The notes below the pieces were generated by a model that saw only the letters and a program-made list of their open reading frames with translations, did not search any database and was not told the DNA's origin. From NCBI GenBank assembly GCA_017307165.1, contig JAFKGK010000002.1, forward strand, positions 1-64,000: DNA of 64,000 bases, written 5' to 3'. Source of the DNA: Candidatus Melainabacteria bacterium. GTDB lineage: Bacteria > Cyanobacteriota > Vampirovibrionia > Obscuribacterales > Obscuribacteraceae. Below are positions 53,542 to 62,168 of this stretch, piece after piece. A program made the translations under genes and the position numbers. The stretch's first letter is position 1. Every line of letters starts with the position of its first letter.

Positions 53542-55264
53542 AACCTGCATCCTTAGCCAGCAATACATCGTGTGAGCCGGTCTCGATGATCTGACCCTTA
53601 TCCATGACTACGATCATATCGGCGTGCCTCACGGTCGATAGCCTGTGCGCGATGACGAGCACCGTCCTGCCGTTCATGAGATTGTTGAGGGCCTCTTGCA
53701 CCATGGCTTCTGATTCGTTGTCTAGTGCGCTGGTAGCCTCGTCCAGTATCAAGATCGGAGCATTTTTTAAAAAGGCCCGGGCGATAGACAATCTTTGTTG
53801 CTGTCCGCCCGAGAGTTTTGTGCCACGCTCGCCGATCTGCGTATCGTACTTGTCCGGCAGAGTCATGATGAAATCATGACAATATGCGGCTTTTGCTGCC
53901 TCTTCTATCTCTTGCTGAGTCGCATCCAGTTTGCCCAGACGGATATTTTCGCCGATAGTGGTATTAAAGAGAAAATTGTCTTGATTGACGATGGCAATCT
54001 CCGCACGCAAGGACGCCAGAGACAGATCGCGCAAGGGGATGCCATCGATGGAGATGGTGCCGGCAGTGGTATCAAAAAATCTCGGGATGAGATTGACCAG
54101 AGTAGACTTGCCCGAGCCGGATAGACCAATCAATGCCACCATCTGGCCTGGATTGATATCTAGAGATACGTCCCGCAACACCATCTCGGTATGATTGGGA
54201 TAGTTGAAAAACACGTTTTCGAGTCTGACCTTGTGCGGTCCCGGCTGCAAGGTGATGGCATTGGGCGACTCGACCAGGTCGGAGTCGTGATCCAAAACGT
54301 CAAATATACGCGAAGCCGCTGCAAGAGCTGGTTGCAGCACTCCATTGATGCGGCCGATATTTTTGAGGGGAGCATAGAGCAGCAAGAGCGACACCACAAA
54401 TGATGTCAGCGCACCAAAGGTCATTTGCTTGTGGGCGATCATCGAGCCCGCCACCCAGATCACCGAGGCAATACCGACGGCACCGATCATAGCCAAAATC
54501 GGCGAGAGTATGGCCTCTGCCTTGGCTGCCTTGATCGAGCTGTTAAAAAAGTTGCCGTTGGTTTCGACAAAGCGCTTGTTCTGGTAGTCTTCGAGGTTGA
54601 AGGCCTGCACAACTTTTGTGCCTTGAATAGACTCTGAGAGAACGGAGACGAGATCGCCGATGGCTTCTTGACCGGATCTCGCTTGCTTGCGGATGCGCTT
54701 GCCGACTATCGATACAGGCAGGACTATGAGTGAAAAAATGGAGATGGCAATGAGCGCAAGCAGCCACGATTGATAGAGGATGACGACGCTCAAGGAGACG
54801 AGGGTGATGACGCGAGAGATCATCGTCTGAAATGTCTGGGAGATCGCGTTCTCGACGATTGCCACATCATTGATCAGTCTACCGATCAAGACGCCGGATG
54901 ATTGATTTTGAAAATACAGCAGAGGTTGCTTTTGCAGATGAACGAAAAGCTGATTGCGCAGGTCTCGGATAGCTGATGCGCCGACAAACCTAATAAAATA
55001 CAACTCGAGAAAGCCAAAGATGCCTTGGACAAGAGCAAGCAGCAGAACGGCCAGTGGCACGTAATATATAAAATGGATGCGACCTTGCTCGATGATCAGA
55101 TTGACACCCTGACCGGCCGCCCAGGCTATGGCACCGTCCATACTGCCGGCCGGCAGAGCGGACAATAGACCCAGTGCAAACAATGGCCAATAAGGCTTGA
55201 TATATCCCAGGATGCGCAAATACAACTGCATCTGGGACTCAGCGATTAGCTTTTTGACTGGCAT
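53498..55264 (-). CDS. ABC exporter, MsbA-like (type IV fold, half transporter)
   Basis: A 588-residue fusion of six transmembrane helices and an ATPase. Walker A GLSGSGKSTLV, signature LSGGQQQRLS, Walker B ILILDEATSALD and the switch HRLST are all intact. It follows lpxB with a 19-base overlap, which supports a role in flipping lipid A/LPS core across the inner membrane. Sequence alone cannot separate MsbA from related lipid or drug exporters, so I leave the symbol blank. Confidence 0.92.
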   Translation of the reverse strand: MPVKKLIAESQMQLYLRILGYIKPYWPLFALGLLSALPAGSMDGAIAWAAGQGVNLIIEQGRIHFIYYVPLAVLLLALVQGIFGFLELYFIRFVGASAIRDLRNQLFVHLQKQPLLYFQNQSSGVLIGRLINDVAIVENAISQTFQTMISRVITLVSLSVVILYQSWLLALIAISIFSLIVLPVSIVGKRIRKQARSGQEAIGDLVSVLSESIQGTKVVQAFNLEDYQNKRFVETNGNFFNSSIKAAKAEAILSPILAMIGAVGIASVIWVAGSMIAHKQMTFGALTSFVVSLLLLYAPLKNIGRINGVLQPALAAASRIFDVLDHDSDLVESPNAITLQPGPHKVRLENVFFNYPNHTEMVLRDVSLDINPGQMVALIGLSGSGKSTLVNLIPRFFDTTAGTISIDGIPLRDLSLASLRAEIAIVNQDNFLFNTTIGENIRLGKLDATQQEIEEAAKAAYCHDFIMTLPDKYDTQIGERGTKLSGGQQQRLSIARAFLKNAPILILDEATSALDNESEAMVQEALNNLMNGRTVLVIAHRLSTVRHADMIVVMDKGQIIETGSHDVLLAKDAGYARLLNAQFHRPTA

Positions 55265-56475
55265 AGAGCAGGGTTCTCCAGTACCGCCACGAGCTCTCTG
55301 GCGGTGTTTTCGACAAAATCCTCGCTGCCCACGGCATGTCGGATCTGTGCCAATTGAGTCTCGATCTCGGCGTATTTTGCCGGTACGTCGAACAAGTCAA
55401 GACTATATCTTACAAGCAATTGGGCACGGCAATCCAGTTGGATTAACTCAGGTATCAGAGTTTTGCCAGCAAGAATATTTGGCATGCCGACATTTTTTAC
55501 TGTCTTGAAGGCCATGACTAGCAAAAAATCAGGCCAGGGACCGCGATAATAGATGATCATCGGTTTGCCGAGCATCGCTACCTCGAGCGTAGATGTGCCA
55601 GATTTTACCCAGGCCAGTTTGCTCGCCTTGACCGCCCATAGGGTATCCGGCTGTTCTACGAGCACCGCACCTTTCAGTTTGCCCTGCACCTTATTAAAAG
55701 CGTCTTGGATGATCGCCCCGGCCTTGATGGTCGAACGCGATATGCAAAACTGCACCTCAGGCCTTTTTGTGTGCATCATCTCAATCGCGTCGAGGAGGAC
55801 CGGCATAAATGACCTTACCTCTTGCTTGCGACTACCAGGAAAGACCGTGATGATCGGTCGCTCCGGATCCAGGCCGTATTTGGCACACAAGTCCTCTTTT
55901 GAGGGTAGTTGCTCTGGTGGTGTCATGGTGCCAGCGGCAGTATTGCCTACAAAAGTGGCTGCGATGCCTTTGGCCTGATATATAGGGGGTTCAAAGGGAA
56001 AAATGGTCAGGACCTTGGTGAGGCTCTTCATCGCATTGATACGCCATGGACGGGAGCCCCAGATCTGAGGAGAAATAAAATAATAGATCGGCATGTCCTT
56101 GTTTATCTTGCGGATGGCGTTGGCAAACTGCACGTTAAAGCCACCATTGTCTACAAGCAAGATAAGATCAGGCTTGCGCCTGGCTATTTCATCCAGCAAA
56201 TGCTGCCGCATCTTAAAAAAGAAAGCCAGCTTGTGCACGACCTGAAAGATCCCGAGCACAGCAAAGTCGCTGCTATCGTAAAGCAGCTCCATTCCTGTCT
56301 CTTTCATCTTGGTCCCGCCCACGCCCCAGATATGTAGGTCTGGCAAATATTGCTTGAGCCTGGCAAAAACACGTGCAGTAAAAATATCTGCCGAATGATC
56401 ACCGACATAGACCATCAGATTGGGCTTGCCCACAGTATCGCCAGTGCGTTTGCCTTGATCCCCGGGGGGATTCAT
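55246..56475 (-). CDS. lpxB: Lipid-A-disaccharide synthase
   Basis: LpxB joins UDP-diacyl-glucosamine to lipid X, the fifth step of lipid A synthesis. Blocks: MVYVGDHSADIFTARV (usually GExSGD), GVGGTKMKETGMELL, FAVLGIFQVV, YYFISPQIWGSRPWRI and TVFPGSRKQEV. The GT-B fold is complete at 409 residues. Its presence shows a lipid A-containing outer membrane. The N-terminal motif differs from proteobacterial enzymes but keeps the Asp. Overlaps ubiE by four bases. Confidence 0.9.
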   Translation of the reverse strand: MNPPGDQGKRTGDTVGKPNLMVYVGDHSADIFTARVFARLKQYLPDLHIWGVGGTKMKETGMELLYDSSDFAVLGIFQVVHKLAFFFKMRQHLLDEIARRKPDLILLVDNGGFNVQFANAIRKINKDMPIYYFISPQIWGSRPWRINAMKSLTKVLTIFPFEPPIYQAKGIAATFVGNTAAGTMTPPEQLPSKEDLCAKYGLDPERPIITVFPGSRKQEVRSFMPVLLDAIEMMHTKRPEVQFCISRSTIKAGAIIQDAFNKVQGKLKGAVLVEQPDTLWAVKASKLAWVKSGTSTLEVAMLGKPMIIYYRGPWPDFLLVMAFKTVKNVGMPNILAGKTLIPELIQLDCRAQLLVRYSLDLFDVPAKYAEIETQLAQIRHAVGSEDFVENTARELVAVLENPALCQSKS

Positions 56476-57221
56476 CGACGCGTGCCTACATGGAGTGCCA
56501 CCGTCCCCAGTGCCAGTGGGATATGCTTGATGTCGGTCAGACCTGCTTTAGCAAACATCCGCGTGATCTCATCCGGCTTGGGATAGGTCGTGAGGGACTC
56601 AGGCAAATAGGTATAAGCAGTCTTATCGTTTTGCAGGATGCCGCCAATGACCGGAACGACCTCTCTAAAATAAAACTGGTAAAAGTCCTTAAAGACCGGC
56701 ACGGTCGTATGACCGAGATCGAGATTGACCACGCGTCCACCGGATTTGACCACGCGCGACATCTCGTCGAGCCCGCGCTGCAGATCGGTGAGATTGCGCA
56801 AACCAAAGCTCACAATGGCACCGTCAAACTCTTTGTCGCCAAAAGGCAGATCTTGAGCGTCTCCCCGACGCCAAGAGATATGCTTGCCCTGCAACTGTGG
56901 CTTGCGACGCTCAGCACGCTCCTGTCTGATACCAGCCATATCGAGCATGCCCTGCGAAAAATCGAGACCGATAACCTCCGACCCACGATGCGCCATGCGA
57001 GCGATCAATATGGCTAGATCGCCAGTCCCGCAACATACATCGAGATAGCGACCACCCTGATTGACGCCGAGCAATTCGCCGACGGCGCGGAGCTTCCAGG
57101 AGCGATGCATGCCGAGCGAGATCACGTCATTGGATTTATCGTAGCCACGCGCGATCCGGTCAAACTGTGAGAGCACATAATCGTGCTTGTGCTCTTTTGT
57201 AGGTAGTTGAAAAGACGACAT
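56472..57221 (-). CDS. ubiE: Demethylmenaquinone/ubiquinone C-methyltransferase
   Basis: A 249-residue class I SAM methyltransferase with YLDVCCGTGDLAI (motif I), GLDFSQGML, GDAQDLPFGDKEFDGAIVSFGLRN and MSRVVKSGGRVVNLD, plus the UbiE/MenG start DRIARGYDKSNDVISLG. It methylates the quinone ring, giving menaquinone here most likely (menG), though the window does not show which quinone is used. The start overlaps the secG stop by one base. Confidence 0.93.
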   Translation of the reverse strand: MSSFQLPTKEHKHDYVLSQFDRIARGYDKSNDVISLGMHRSWKLRAVGELLGVNQGGRYLDVCCGTGDLAILIARMAHRGSEVIGLDFSQGMLDMAGIRQERAERRKPQLQGKHISWRRGDAQDLPFGDKEFDGAIVSFGLRNLTDLQRGLDEMSRVVKSGGRVVNLDLGHTTVPVFKDFYQFYFREVVPVIGGILQNDKTAYTYLPESLTTYPKPDEITRMFAKAGLTDIKHIPLALGTVALHVGTRR

Positions 57222-57454
57222 TATTTGATGAAGCCAAAACCAAGGACGCTAGATGTGACCATAAAGAGACCAAAAACAATCCAGGTAAGACGATCGAGCC
57301 CTGCCTCAGCGCCGCGCTTGCCCGAAAACATCGTGGCCGAAGAACCGATCCCTGCCATACCGTCGCCCTTGGGAGCGTGCAAAAGGATCAGACCGATCAT
57401 CAAAACGCCGAGCAATGCCTCGACGACCATCAATACCGTATAAAGCGGACTCAT
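57221..57454 (-). CDS. secG: Preprotein translocase subunit SecG
   Basis: The 77-residue protein has two transmembrane helices (LYTVLMVVEALLGVLMIGLILLH and LTWIVFGLFMVTSSVLGFGFI) and the conserved loop HAPKGDGMAGIGSS followed by FSGKRG. SecG assists SecYE translocation. It is the first gene of the lpxB operon, divergent from sqr by 97 bases. Confidence 0.92.
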   Translation of the reverse strand: MSPLYTVLMVVEALLGVLMIGLILLHAPKGDGMAGIGSSATMFSGKRGAEAGLDRLTWIVFGLFMVTSSVLGFGFIK

Positions 57455-57495
57455 CTAAATAGATCTCTCTCTTTACCAAAAACCCGATTATATCA

Positions 57496-57511
57496 TTTGC
57501 AAAGATGCAAA
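57496..57511. promoter_or_regulatory. Perfect 6-4-6 inverted repeat between secG and sqr
   Basis: TTTGCAAAGATGCAAA lies 40 bases before the sqr ATG and about 40 from secG. It may be an operator for either gene. It does not match the ArsR site at 27808. Confidence 0.35.
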
Positions 57512-57551
57512 AATATTGGATCGTAACAGGCGTTAAGGGGTATCGCGTCTC

Positions 57552-58742
57552 ATGTCAAACAATCACCACCGTATCGTCATCGTCGGCGGCGGCACTGCCG
57601 GCATCTCTTGCGCTGCACGCCTGATGCGCGTCCTGGGCGACATAGACATAGCCATAGTCGAGCCTGCGACCAAGCACTACTACCAGCCTCTATGGACCCT
57701 CGTCGGGGCCGGAGTCATGCCTCGCCAGGAGTCCGAAAGAGATGAATCTTTGCTCATCCCTAGCGGCGTTAAATGGATTAAAGAAAGCGTCGTAAAAATA
57801 GATCCCGATCGTAATAGCTTGCGACTCTCCTCCGGTACCGATCTCGGCTACGACTACCTCATCATGGCAGCCGGCCTGCAGATAGACTGGCACAAAGTAA
57901 AAGGCTTGCAAGAGACCATCGGCCGCAACGGCGTATGCTCCAACTATGCCTATGACCAGGTCGACTACACCTGGCAGCAGCTCAGCACCTTGCAAAAGGG
58001 CAAGGCCATCTTTACCCAGCCCAATACTCCCGTCAAATGCGGTGGTGCCCCGCAAAAGATCGCCTATCTTGCCGACGACCAATTTAGGCTGCGCGGAGTC
58101 CGCGACCAGATCGATATGATCTTTGCCTCAGCCAACCCGGGCATCTTCAGCGTCAAAAAGTACGCTGACTCGCTCAACAAAGTAGTGGCACGCAAGGGCA
58201 TCCAGACCTGGTTTCGCACAGATCTCATCGAGTTAGACGGCGACAAAAAGACAGCGACTTTTCAAAATCTCGATACCCAAGACATCACCACCACCGATTT
58301 TGACATGATCCATGTGACACCACCCATGAGTGCACCGGACTTTATCAAGCAAAGTGCCCTCGCCGACACGGCCGGTTGGGTCGATGTAGACAAGCATACT
58401 CTCAGGCACAATCGCTATGCCAATGTCTTTGCCCTGGGCGATTGCTCCAATCTACCTACCTCCAAAACCGGTGCGGCCATCCGCAAGCAATCACCAGTGG
58501 TGGTGGCAAACCTCGCCGCCCAGATCAAAGGCGCCGCCCTCGAGGCTAGCTACGACGGCTATACATCCTGCCCACTGGTCACAGGCTATGGACGCCTGAT
58601 CCTTGCTGAGTTTGATTATGATCTCAATCCAGCAGAGTCATTTCCTCTCGACCAATCCGAAGAAAGATACTCGATGTACGTACTCAAAAAAGATCTCTTG
58701 CCGCAGATCTACTGGCGCGGCATGATGAAAGGCCTAGTTTAA
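57552..58742 (+). CDS. sqr: Type II sulfide:quinone oxidoreductase
   Basis: SQR oxidises sulfide and passes electrons to the quinone pool. The FAD motif is RIVIVGGGTAGISCAARL. HYYQPLWTLVGAG, PVKCGGAPQKI (C163), FALGDCSNLP and DGYTSCPLVTGYGRL (C340) match the mitochondrial-type (type II) enzyme, with the two redox cysteines spaced as in human SQOR. Extra C129 lies at GVCSNY. A peripheral inner-membrane location is expected from the C-terminal segment. AAGGGG lies 11 bases before the ATG. No persulfide dioxygenase or rhodanese gene is adjacent. Confidence 0.93.
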   Translation: MSNNHHRIVIVGGGTAGISCAARLMRVLGDIDIAIVEPATKHYYQPLWTLVGAGVMPRQESERDESLLIPSGVKWIKESVVKIDPDRNSLRLSSGTDLGYDYLIMAAGLQIDWHKVKGLQETIGRNGVCSNYAYDQVDYTWQQLSTLQKGKAIFTQPNTPVKCGGAPQKIAYLADDQFRLRGVRDQIDMIFASANPGIFSVKKYADSLNKVVARKGIQTWFRTDLIELDGDKKTATFQNLDTQDITTTDFDMIHVTPPMSAPDFIKQSALADTAGWVDVDKHTLRHNRYANVFALGDCSNLPTSKTGAAIRKQSPVVVANLAAQIKGAALEASYDGYTSCPLVTGYGRLILAEFDYDLNPAESFPLDQSEERYSMYVLKKDLLPQIYWRGMMKGLV

Positions 58743-58774
58743 GAGCCAGCCCTATACACAGATGAAATAAACAA

Positions 58775-59215
58775 CTAAGCGCTGGGCGGCGGAGTCTTGC
58801 GATCCAGATACTTTTGCAGGATGATCGCCGCTGCTTGCTTGTCGACAAGATCTCGGTTTTTGCCGGTTTTGACACCTTGCAATGTAAGTGTGCGGATGGC
58901 AGAAATAGTGGTGAGGCGCTCGTCCTCATAGATGATCGGCAGGCCGGTCGCACGAGCAAGACGCTTGCAAAAGGATTTGACTTTTTCGGCTTGATCACCG
59001 GTAGAGCCATCCATATTGTAGGGCAGACCCACTACTATCTCGATGGCACCATGACGCTGCGCTAGATCGGCAATGCGTCTGACATCGTTGTCACGATTGG
59101 TGCGCTCGATGGTCTCCAGTCCGGCAGCCGTATAGCCAAGTGGGTCCGATATGGCGATGCCGATGCGGCGGTCACCAATGTCAAGTCCTATCAATCGTGG
59201 CTTTGGGCTGTTCAC
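58775..59215 (-). CDS. ruvX: Putative Holliday junction resolvase RuvX/YqgF
   Basis: A 146-residue RNase H-fold protein with LIGLDIGDRRIGIAISDPL, IEIVVGLPYNMDGSTG, IYEDERLTT and DLVDKQAAAIILQKYL. These are the family signatures and catalytic acids. YqgF/RuvX has a role in rRNA processing and possibly junction resolution. The start is a GTG. No ribosome site is evident. Lone gene between sqr and sixA. Confidence 0.93.
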   Translation of the reverse strand: MNSPKPRLIGLDIGDRRIGIAISDPLGYTAAGLETIERTNRDNDVRRIADLAQRHGAIEIVVGLPYNMDGSTGDQAEKVKSFCKRLARATGLPIIYEDERLTTISAIRTLTLQGVKTGKNRDLVDKQAAAIILQKYLDRKTPPPSA

Positions 59216-59312
59216 AAGCCCATCTTAAACCACTGGACCAAACTTTAGTAGTAGGCTCTACGCTTACCATCTGTAAAATAAATGATGTTATCCGTTGGGA
59301 TGAGAGGTTGCG

Positions 59313-59819
59313 ATGAAACTTTTTCTGGTGCGTCACGGTATTGCTATCGATCGGCTTGGACCCGGCATGAGCAGGGATTCTGAGCGCAATCTCACCGATG
59401 AAGGCATAGCAGAGATGCGCATAGTCGCAAAGGGGCTAAAAGACATCGGGGTGAAACCAGATCTGGTGCTTGCCAGTCCTTATGTGCGCACGCGCGAAAC
59501 GGCCACGATCATCGCGAGCGTATACGGTCTGGAGATAGCCACCATCGACGCCCTGGCGCCCGGCGTCATCATGAGCGCCCTCTACAAGGCCGTCCAGCGG
59601 CATCTCAACCAAAATCCCAACTATAACCAGATCGTACTGGTCGGTCACGAGCCCGACATGGGCATGATCGCCTCGGCGCTTATTCATGCTGGACCAGAGT
59701 TTGTCATGCCCTTTAAAAAGGGTGCTGTTTGCCGCATCGACACGCCCGATCTGCCATCGACCATGCCAGGCACGATCAAATGGTATATACCCCCTAAACT
59801 TTTCACAAAGTTAAAATAG
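59313..59819 (+). CDS. sixA: SixA-like histidine phosphatase
   Basis: A 168-residue phosphoglycerate-mutase-fold phosphatase: KLFLVRHGIAIDR (RHG catalytic motif), ASPYVRTRETA and VGHEPDMG (second His). Length and the missing C-terminal extension match SixA, which dephosphorylates phosphohistidine proteins. GAGAGG precedes the ATG. It is divergent from ruvX by 97 bases. Given the kinases in this window, a role in phosphorelay control is possible but not shown. Confidence 0.87.
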   Translation: MKLFLVRHGIAIDRLGPGMSRDSERNLTDEGIAEMRIVAKGLKDIGVKPDLVLASPYVRTRETATIIASVYGLEIATIDALAPGVIMSALYKAVQRHLNQNPNYNQIVLVGHEPDMGMIASALIHAGPEFVMPFKKGAVCRIDTPDLPSTMPGTIKWYIPPKLFTKLK

Positions 59820-60007
59820 ACCGGCCGTTTTGATGCTTTAAGTATGGTCTGATTATTTCTTCAGATTGGCAGTCAAAAGTTGTCTGGGGTGTTACGCTAG
59901 ACTCATGACAAATTGTGTGCAACCGCTTATGTTCGTAGTATCTCCGCTAAAACTGCATCGATTTTTCACATATACCCAAAGCTGCGGCTTTTCTGAGAGA
60001 ACTATTG

Positions 60008-60844
60008 ATGCCTTTAGCCCTGGATGCGAGCAACTTTGTTGCTGCAGTCAAACACATATTTAGCGACAGCTGGCTCGGTCTAGCCTCACTGTTCGTGATC
60101 TTTTATTTTTATCATATGCTTGGTATCACTGTCGGATATCACCGCCTGTTAGCGCACAGGTCTTTTAGCTGTCCCAAGTGGATCGAGTACTTTTTTGTCT
60201 CATCCGGATATCTGGCCTTCCAGAGCTCACCCATATGGTGGGCAACCATCCATAGAGGCCATCATAGATTTGTCGATACACAGTACGATCCGCATTCGCC
60301 TCGCTATGGCATATTTCATTCATTTATCGGTTGGGCCTTCAAAAACTCATACACTGATGACCTCAATCCTCAGAGACAATCCAAGGATTTGATCAAAGAT
60401 CCTTTTTACATGTTTCTCGAGCAGGGTGGCGACTGGCGTCGTATGCATGCTCTCAACAGCATCATCGGCTTTTCGTCGCGTCTTTTGCTCTTCTTTATAT
60501 TTGGCTACAAGATCGCCCTGGTCAGCGTATTTGCCGGCCTGGCCGCACAGCAACTGCCATTTCTCCTCAACCTCATCTGCCACATCCCCCAGCTCGGCTA
60601 CCGCAATTTTGTCGGCAAGGACGATAGCGTCAATATCTGGTGGGTGGCCTTCCTCACTACTGGCGAAGGCTGGCACAACAATCACCACCATACACCTGGC
60701 TCTGCAAAGAGCGGTCTCAAATGGTGGGAGTTTGATCCCGCTTACTGGGTGATCAGCATGCTCGGAGCAGTGGGATTGGCCAAAAAGATCAATGTCTGGT
60801 CGAGAGAGAGAGCCTATGTCACGACACTGGCTACCAAAAACTAG
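60008..60844 (+). CDS. Acyl-CoA/lipid desaturase (fatty-acid delta-9 type)
   Basis: The 278-residue membrane protein has all three histidine boxes for the di-iron centre: HRLLAH, HRGHH and HNNHHH. Four hydrophobic helices surround them, as in stearoyl-CoA desaturases and cyanobacterial DesC. It would introduce a double bond using O2. The ATG at 60008 is used; the TTG just before it adds one codon. GAGAGA precedes it. It is followed by a strong terminator. Confidence 0.93.
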   Translation: MPLALDASNFVAAVKHIFSDSWLGLASLFVIFYFYHMLGITVGYHRLLAHRSFSCPKWIEYFFVSSGYLAFQSSPIWWATIHRGHHRFVDTQYDPHSPRYGIFHSFIGWAFKNSYTDDLNPQRQSKDLIKDPFYMFLEQGGDWRRMHALNSIIGFSSRLLLFFIFGYKIALVSVFAGLAAQQLPFLLNLICHIPQLGYRNFVGKDDSVNIWWVAFLTTGEGWHNNHHHTPGSAKSGLKWWEFDPAYWVISMLGAVGLAKKINVWSRERAYVTTLATKN

Positions 60845-60877
60845 GCGGCACGCTCAAACCTCAAACTCATAATAAAA

Positions 60878-60907
60878 AGACCGGGCGATAAACCCGGTCT
60901 CTTTTTT
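60878..60907 (+). terminator. Bidirectional intrinsic terminator
   Basis: AGACCGGG and CCCGGTCT form an eight-base-pair GC-rich stem with a seven-base loop, flanked by a run of A on the left and six T on the right. It works for both the desaturase and the convergent membrane-protein gene. Confidence 0.92.
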
Positions 60908-60941
60908 GTTTGATCTTTTTATGTGATCTGAGGGATGCTCA

Positions 60942-62033
60942 TCAGGCCAGCGCCGCTGCCAACGGAGCAGGGGGAGCATAGTTGAGGCGCTCTGCCTCGC
61001 TGAGTGCCTCGGCCTCGATGGCCCAGACATACAGGCAAGTATAAAAAGCAGCTCTGATATAGATCGATGCGGCAGTGACAGAGATGATCGTAAAGATCAT
61101 AGCTGTGCCGCCCATCAAGACTAGAGGCGAGTTGAGAGGAGTGTGGCTCATGGCTACATAGCCGCAACCCAGAGCGCCCGCTGCCCATACGAGAAAGAGC
61201 ACAATACGGTTGATAGTGTCGATACCGATCTCACCGATACCAATGGTGATGAGATTGCCCTGGGCGATGCGGTCGGAGCGCTTGAGTGCGCCCCAAAATG
61301 ACGTGCCCTCAATCACGATGGCAGGCAGGATCAAGTGTCCGGCCATGGTCCAAAAGATCTCGACGATGCCGGAGATAAAGTTGACGCCAAGGCCAAAGAC
61401 GCCCGAGCCACGCTTGTCACGCATAAAGCGCGCGATCTTTTTTGCGATCAGGGTGACCAGACCCAGGGTGATGATGGCAGGCAGGGAGGAAAAGACAGCG
61501 GCACACGAGGTGGAAAAGCGGCCGGAGCCTGCACCCTCGGTGAGATGGCTGTAAACCAGAGCGGTGGTGACGCCCTCGAGAAATCTATTTGTAAGCCACC
61601 ACAAAGAAAGAATAGCGACTACAGCGAGCACTGCATCTGGACTGGCTGCACCTTGCAAGGCATCGAGTCCGCTCTGATCCCAGGGACCATTGAGCGCAGT
61701 CTGCCCCATCAACTGCTGGATAGAGTCCTGAGCAGGCTGCAGAGCGCCCTTGACGCCGTGTTTGGCATGGCCTGCTGCCTGCATGAGATTGTGGCCGTGC
61801 TGAGCAATGTGGTGCCCTGCATTTTTTGCGACACCGGCGGCTGCCTCTTGTCCGGCTTGCATCGCCTGAGTAGCAGCTGGTACGCGAGTCCTGCCCTCGA
61901 GAAAGAGCAGGATGGCAAAAAAGAAATTGGAAAAGACAGTCATCAAGGCCGGCAGCAAAAGACGCCTGTCCTGCCATCCCATCTTGATGGCGGCCAAGAT
62001 CATCTTAAAGCCTCTGCCAAATGATTCGAACAT
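60942..62033 (-). CDS. Polytopic membrane protein, DUF6159-like
   Basis: The 363 residues open MFESFGRGFKMILAAIKMG, a start like DUF6159 proteins, then a helix (LLLPALMTVFSNFFFAILLFL). A His/Ala-rich soluble stretch (AGHHIAQHGHNLMQAAGHAK) follows, then at least five helices including the SLPAIITLGLVTLIA region. I choose the ATG at 62033 with GAGGAC upstream; 62114 gives an unrelated leader. Function is unknown. It is convergent with the desaturase across the terminator. Confidence 0.72.
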   Translation of the reverse strand: MFESFGRGFKMILAAIKMGWQDRRLLLPALMTVFSNFFFAILLFLEGRTRVPAATQAMQAGQEAAAGVAKNAGHHIAQHGHNLMQAAGHAKHGVKGALQPAQDSIQQLMGQTALNGPWDQSGLDALQGAASPDAVLAVVAILSLWWLTNRFLEGVTTALVYSHLTEGAGSGRFSTSCAAVFSSLPAIITLGLVTLIAKKIARFMRDKRGSGVFGLGVNFISGIVEIFWTMAGHLILPAIVIEGTSFWGALKRSDRIAQGNLITIGIGEIGIDTINRIVLFLVWAAGALGCGYVAMSHTPLNSPLVLMGGTAMIFTIISVTAASIYIRAAFYTCLYVWAIEAEALSEAERLNYAPPAPLAAALA

Positions 62034-62168
62034 GTGGATCTGTCCTCTAAAAAAGGTGAGAACGAATAGTAAGGTGGCCCTATAATAAAGAGTTGCCAAG
62101 GGAAAGTAAAGCACTTTTTATCAATATATGCCGATTGTAAGAGCCTTATCCGGCGAAAGCCAGCAAAA

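Noticed and set aside
59866-60063. Small plus-strand frame before the desaturase gene
   Set aside because: It overlaps the desaturase start in another frame, lacks a ribosome site and has no protein-like pattern.
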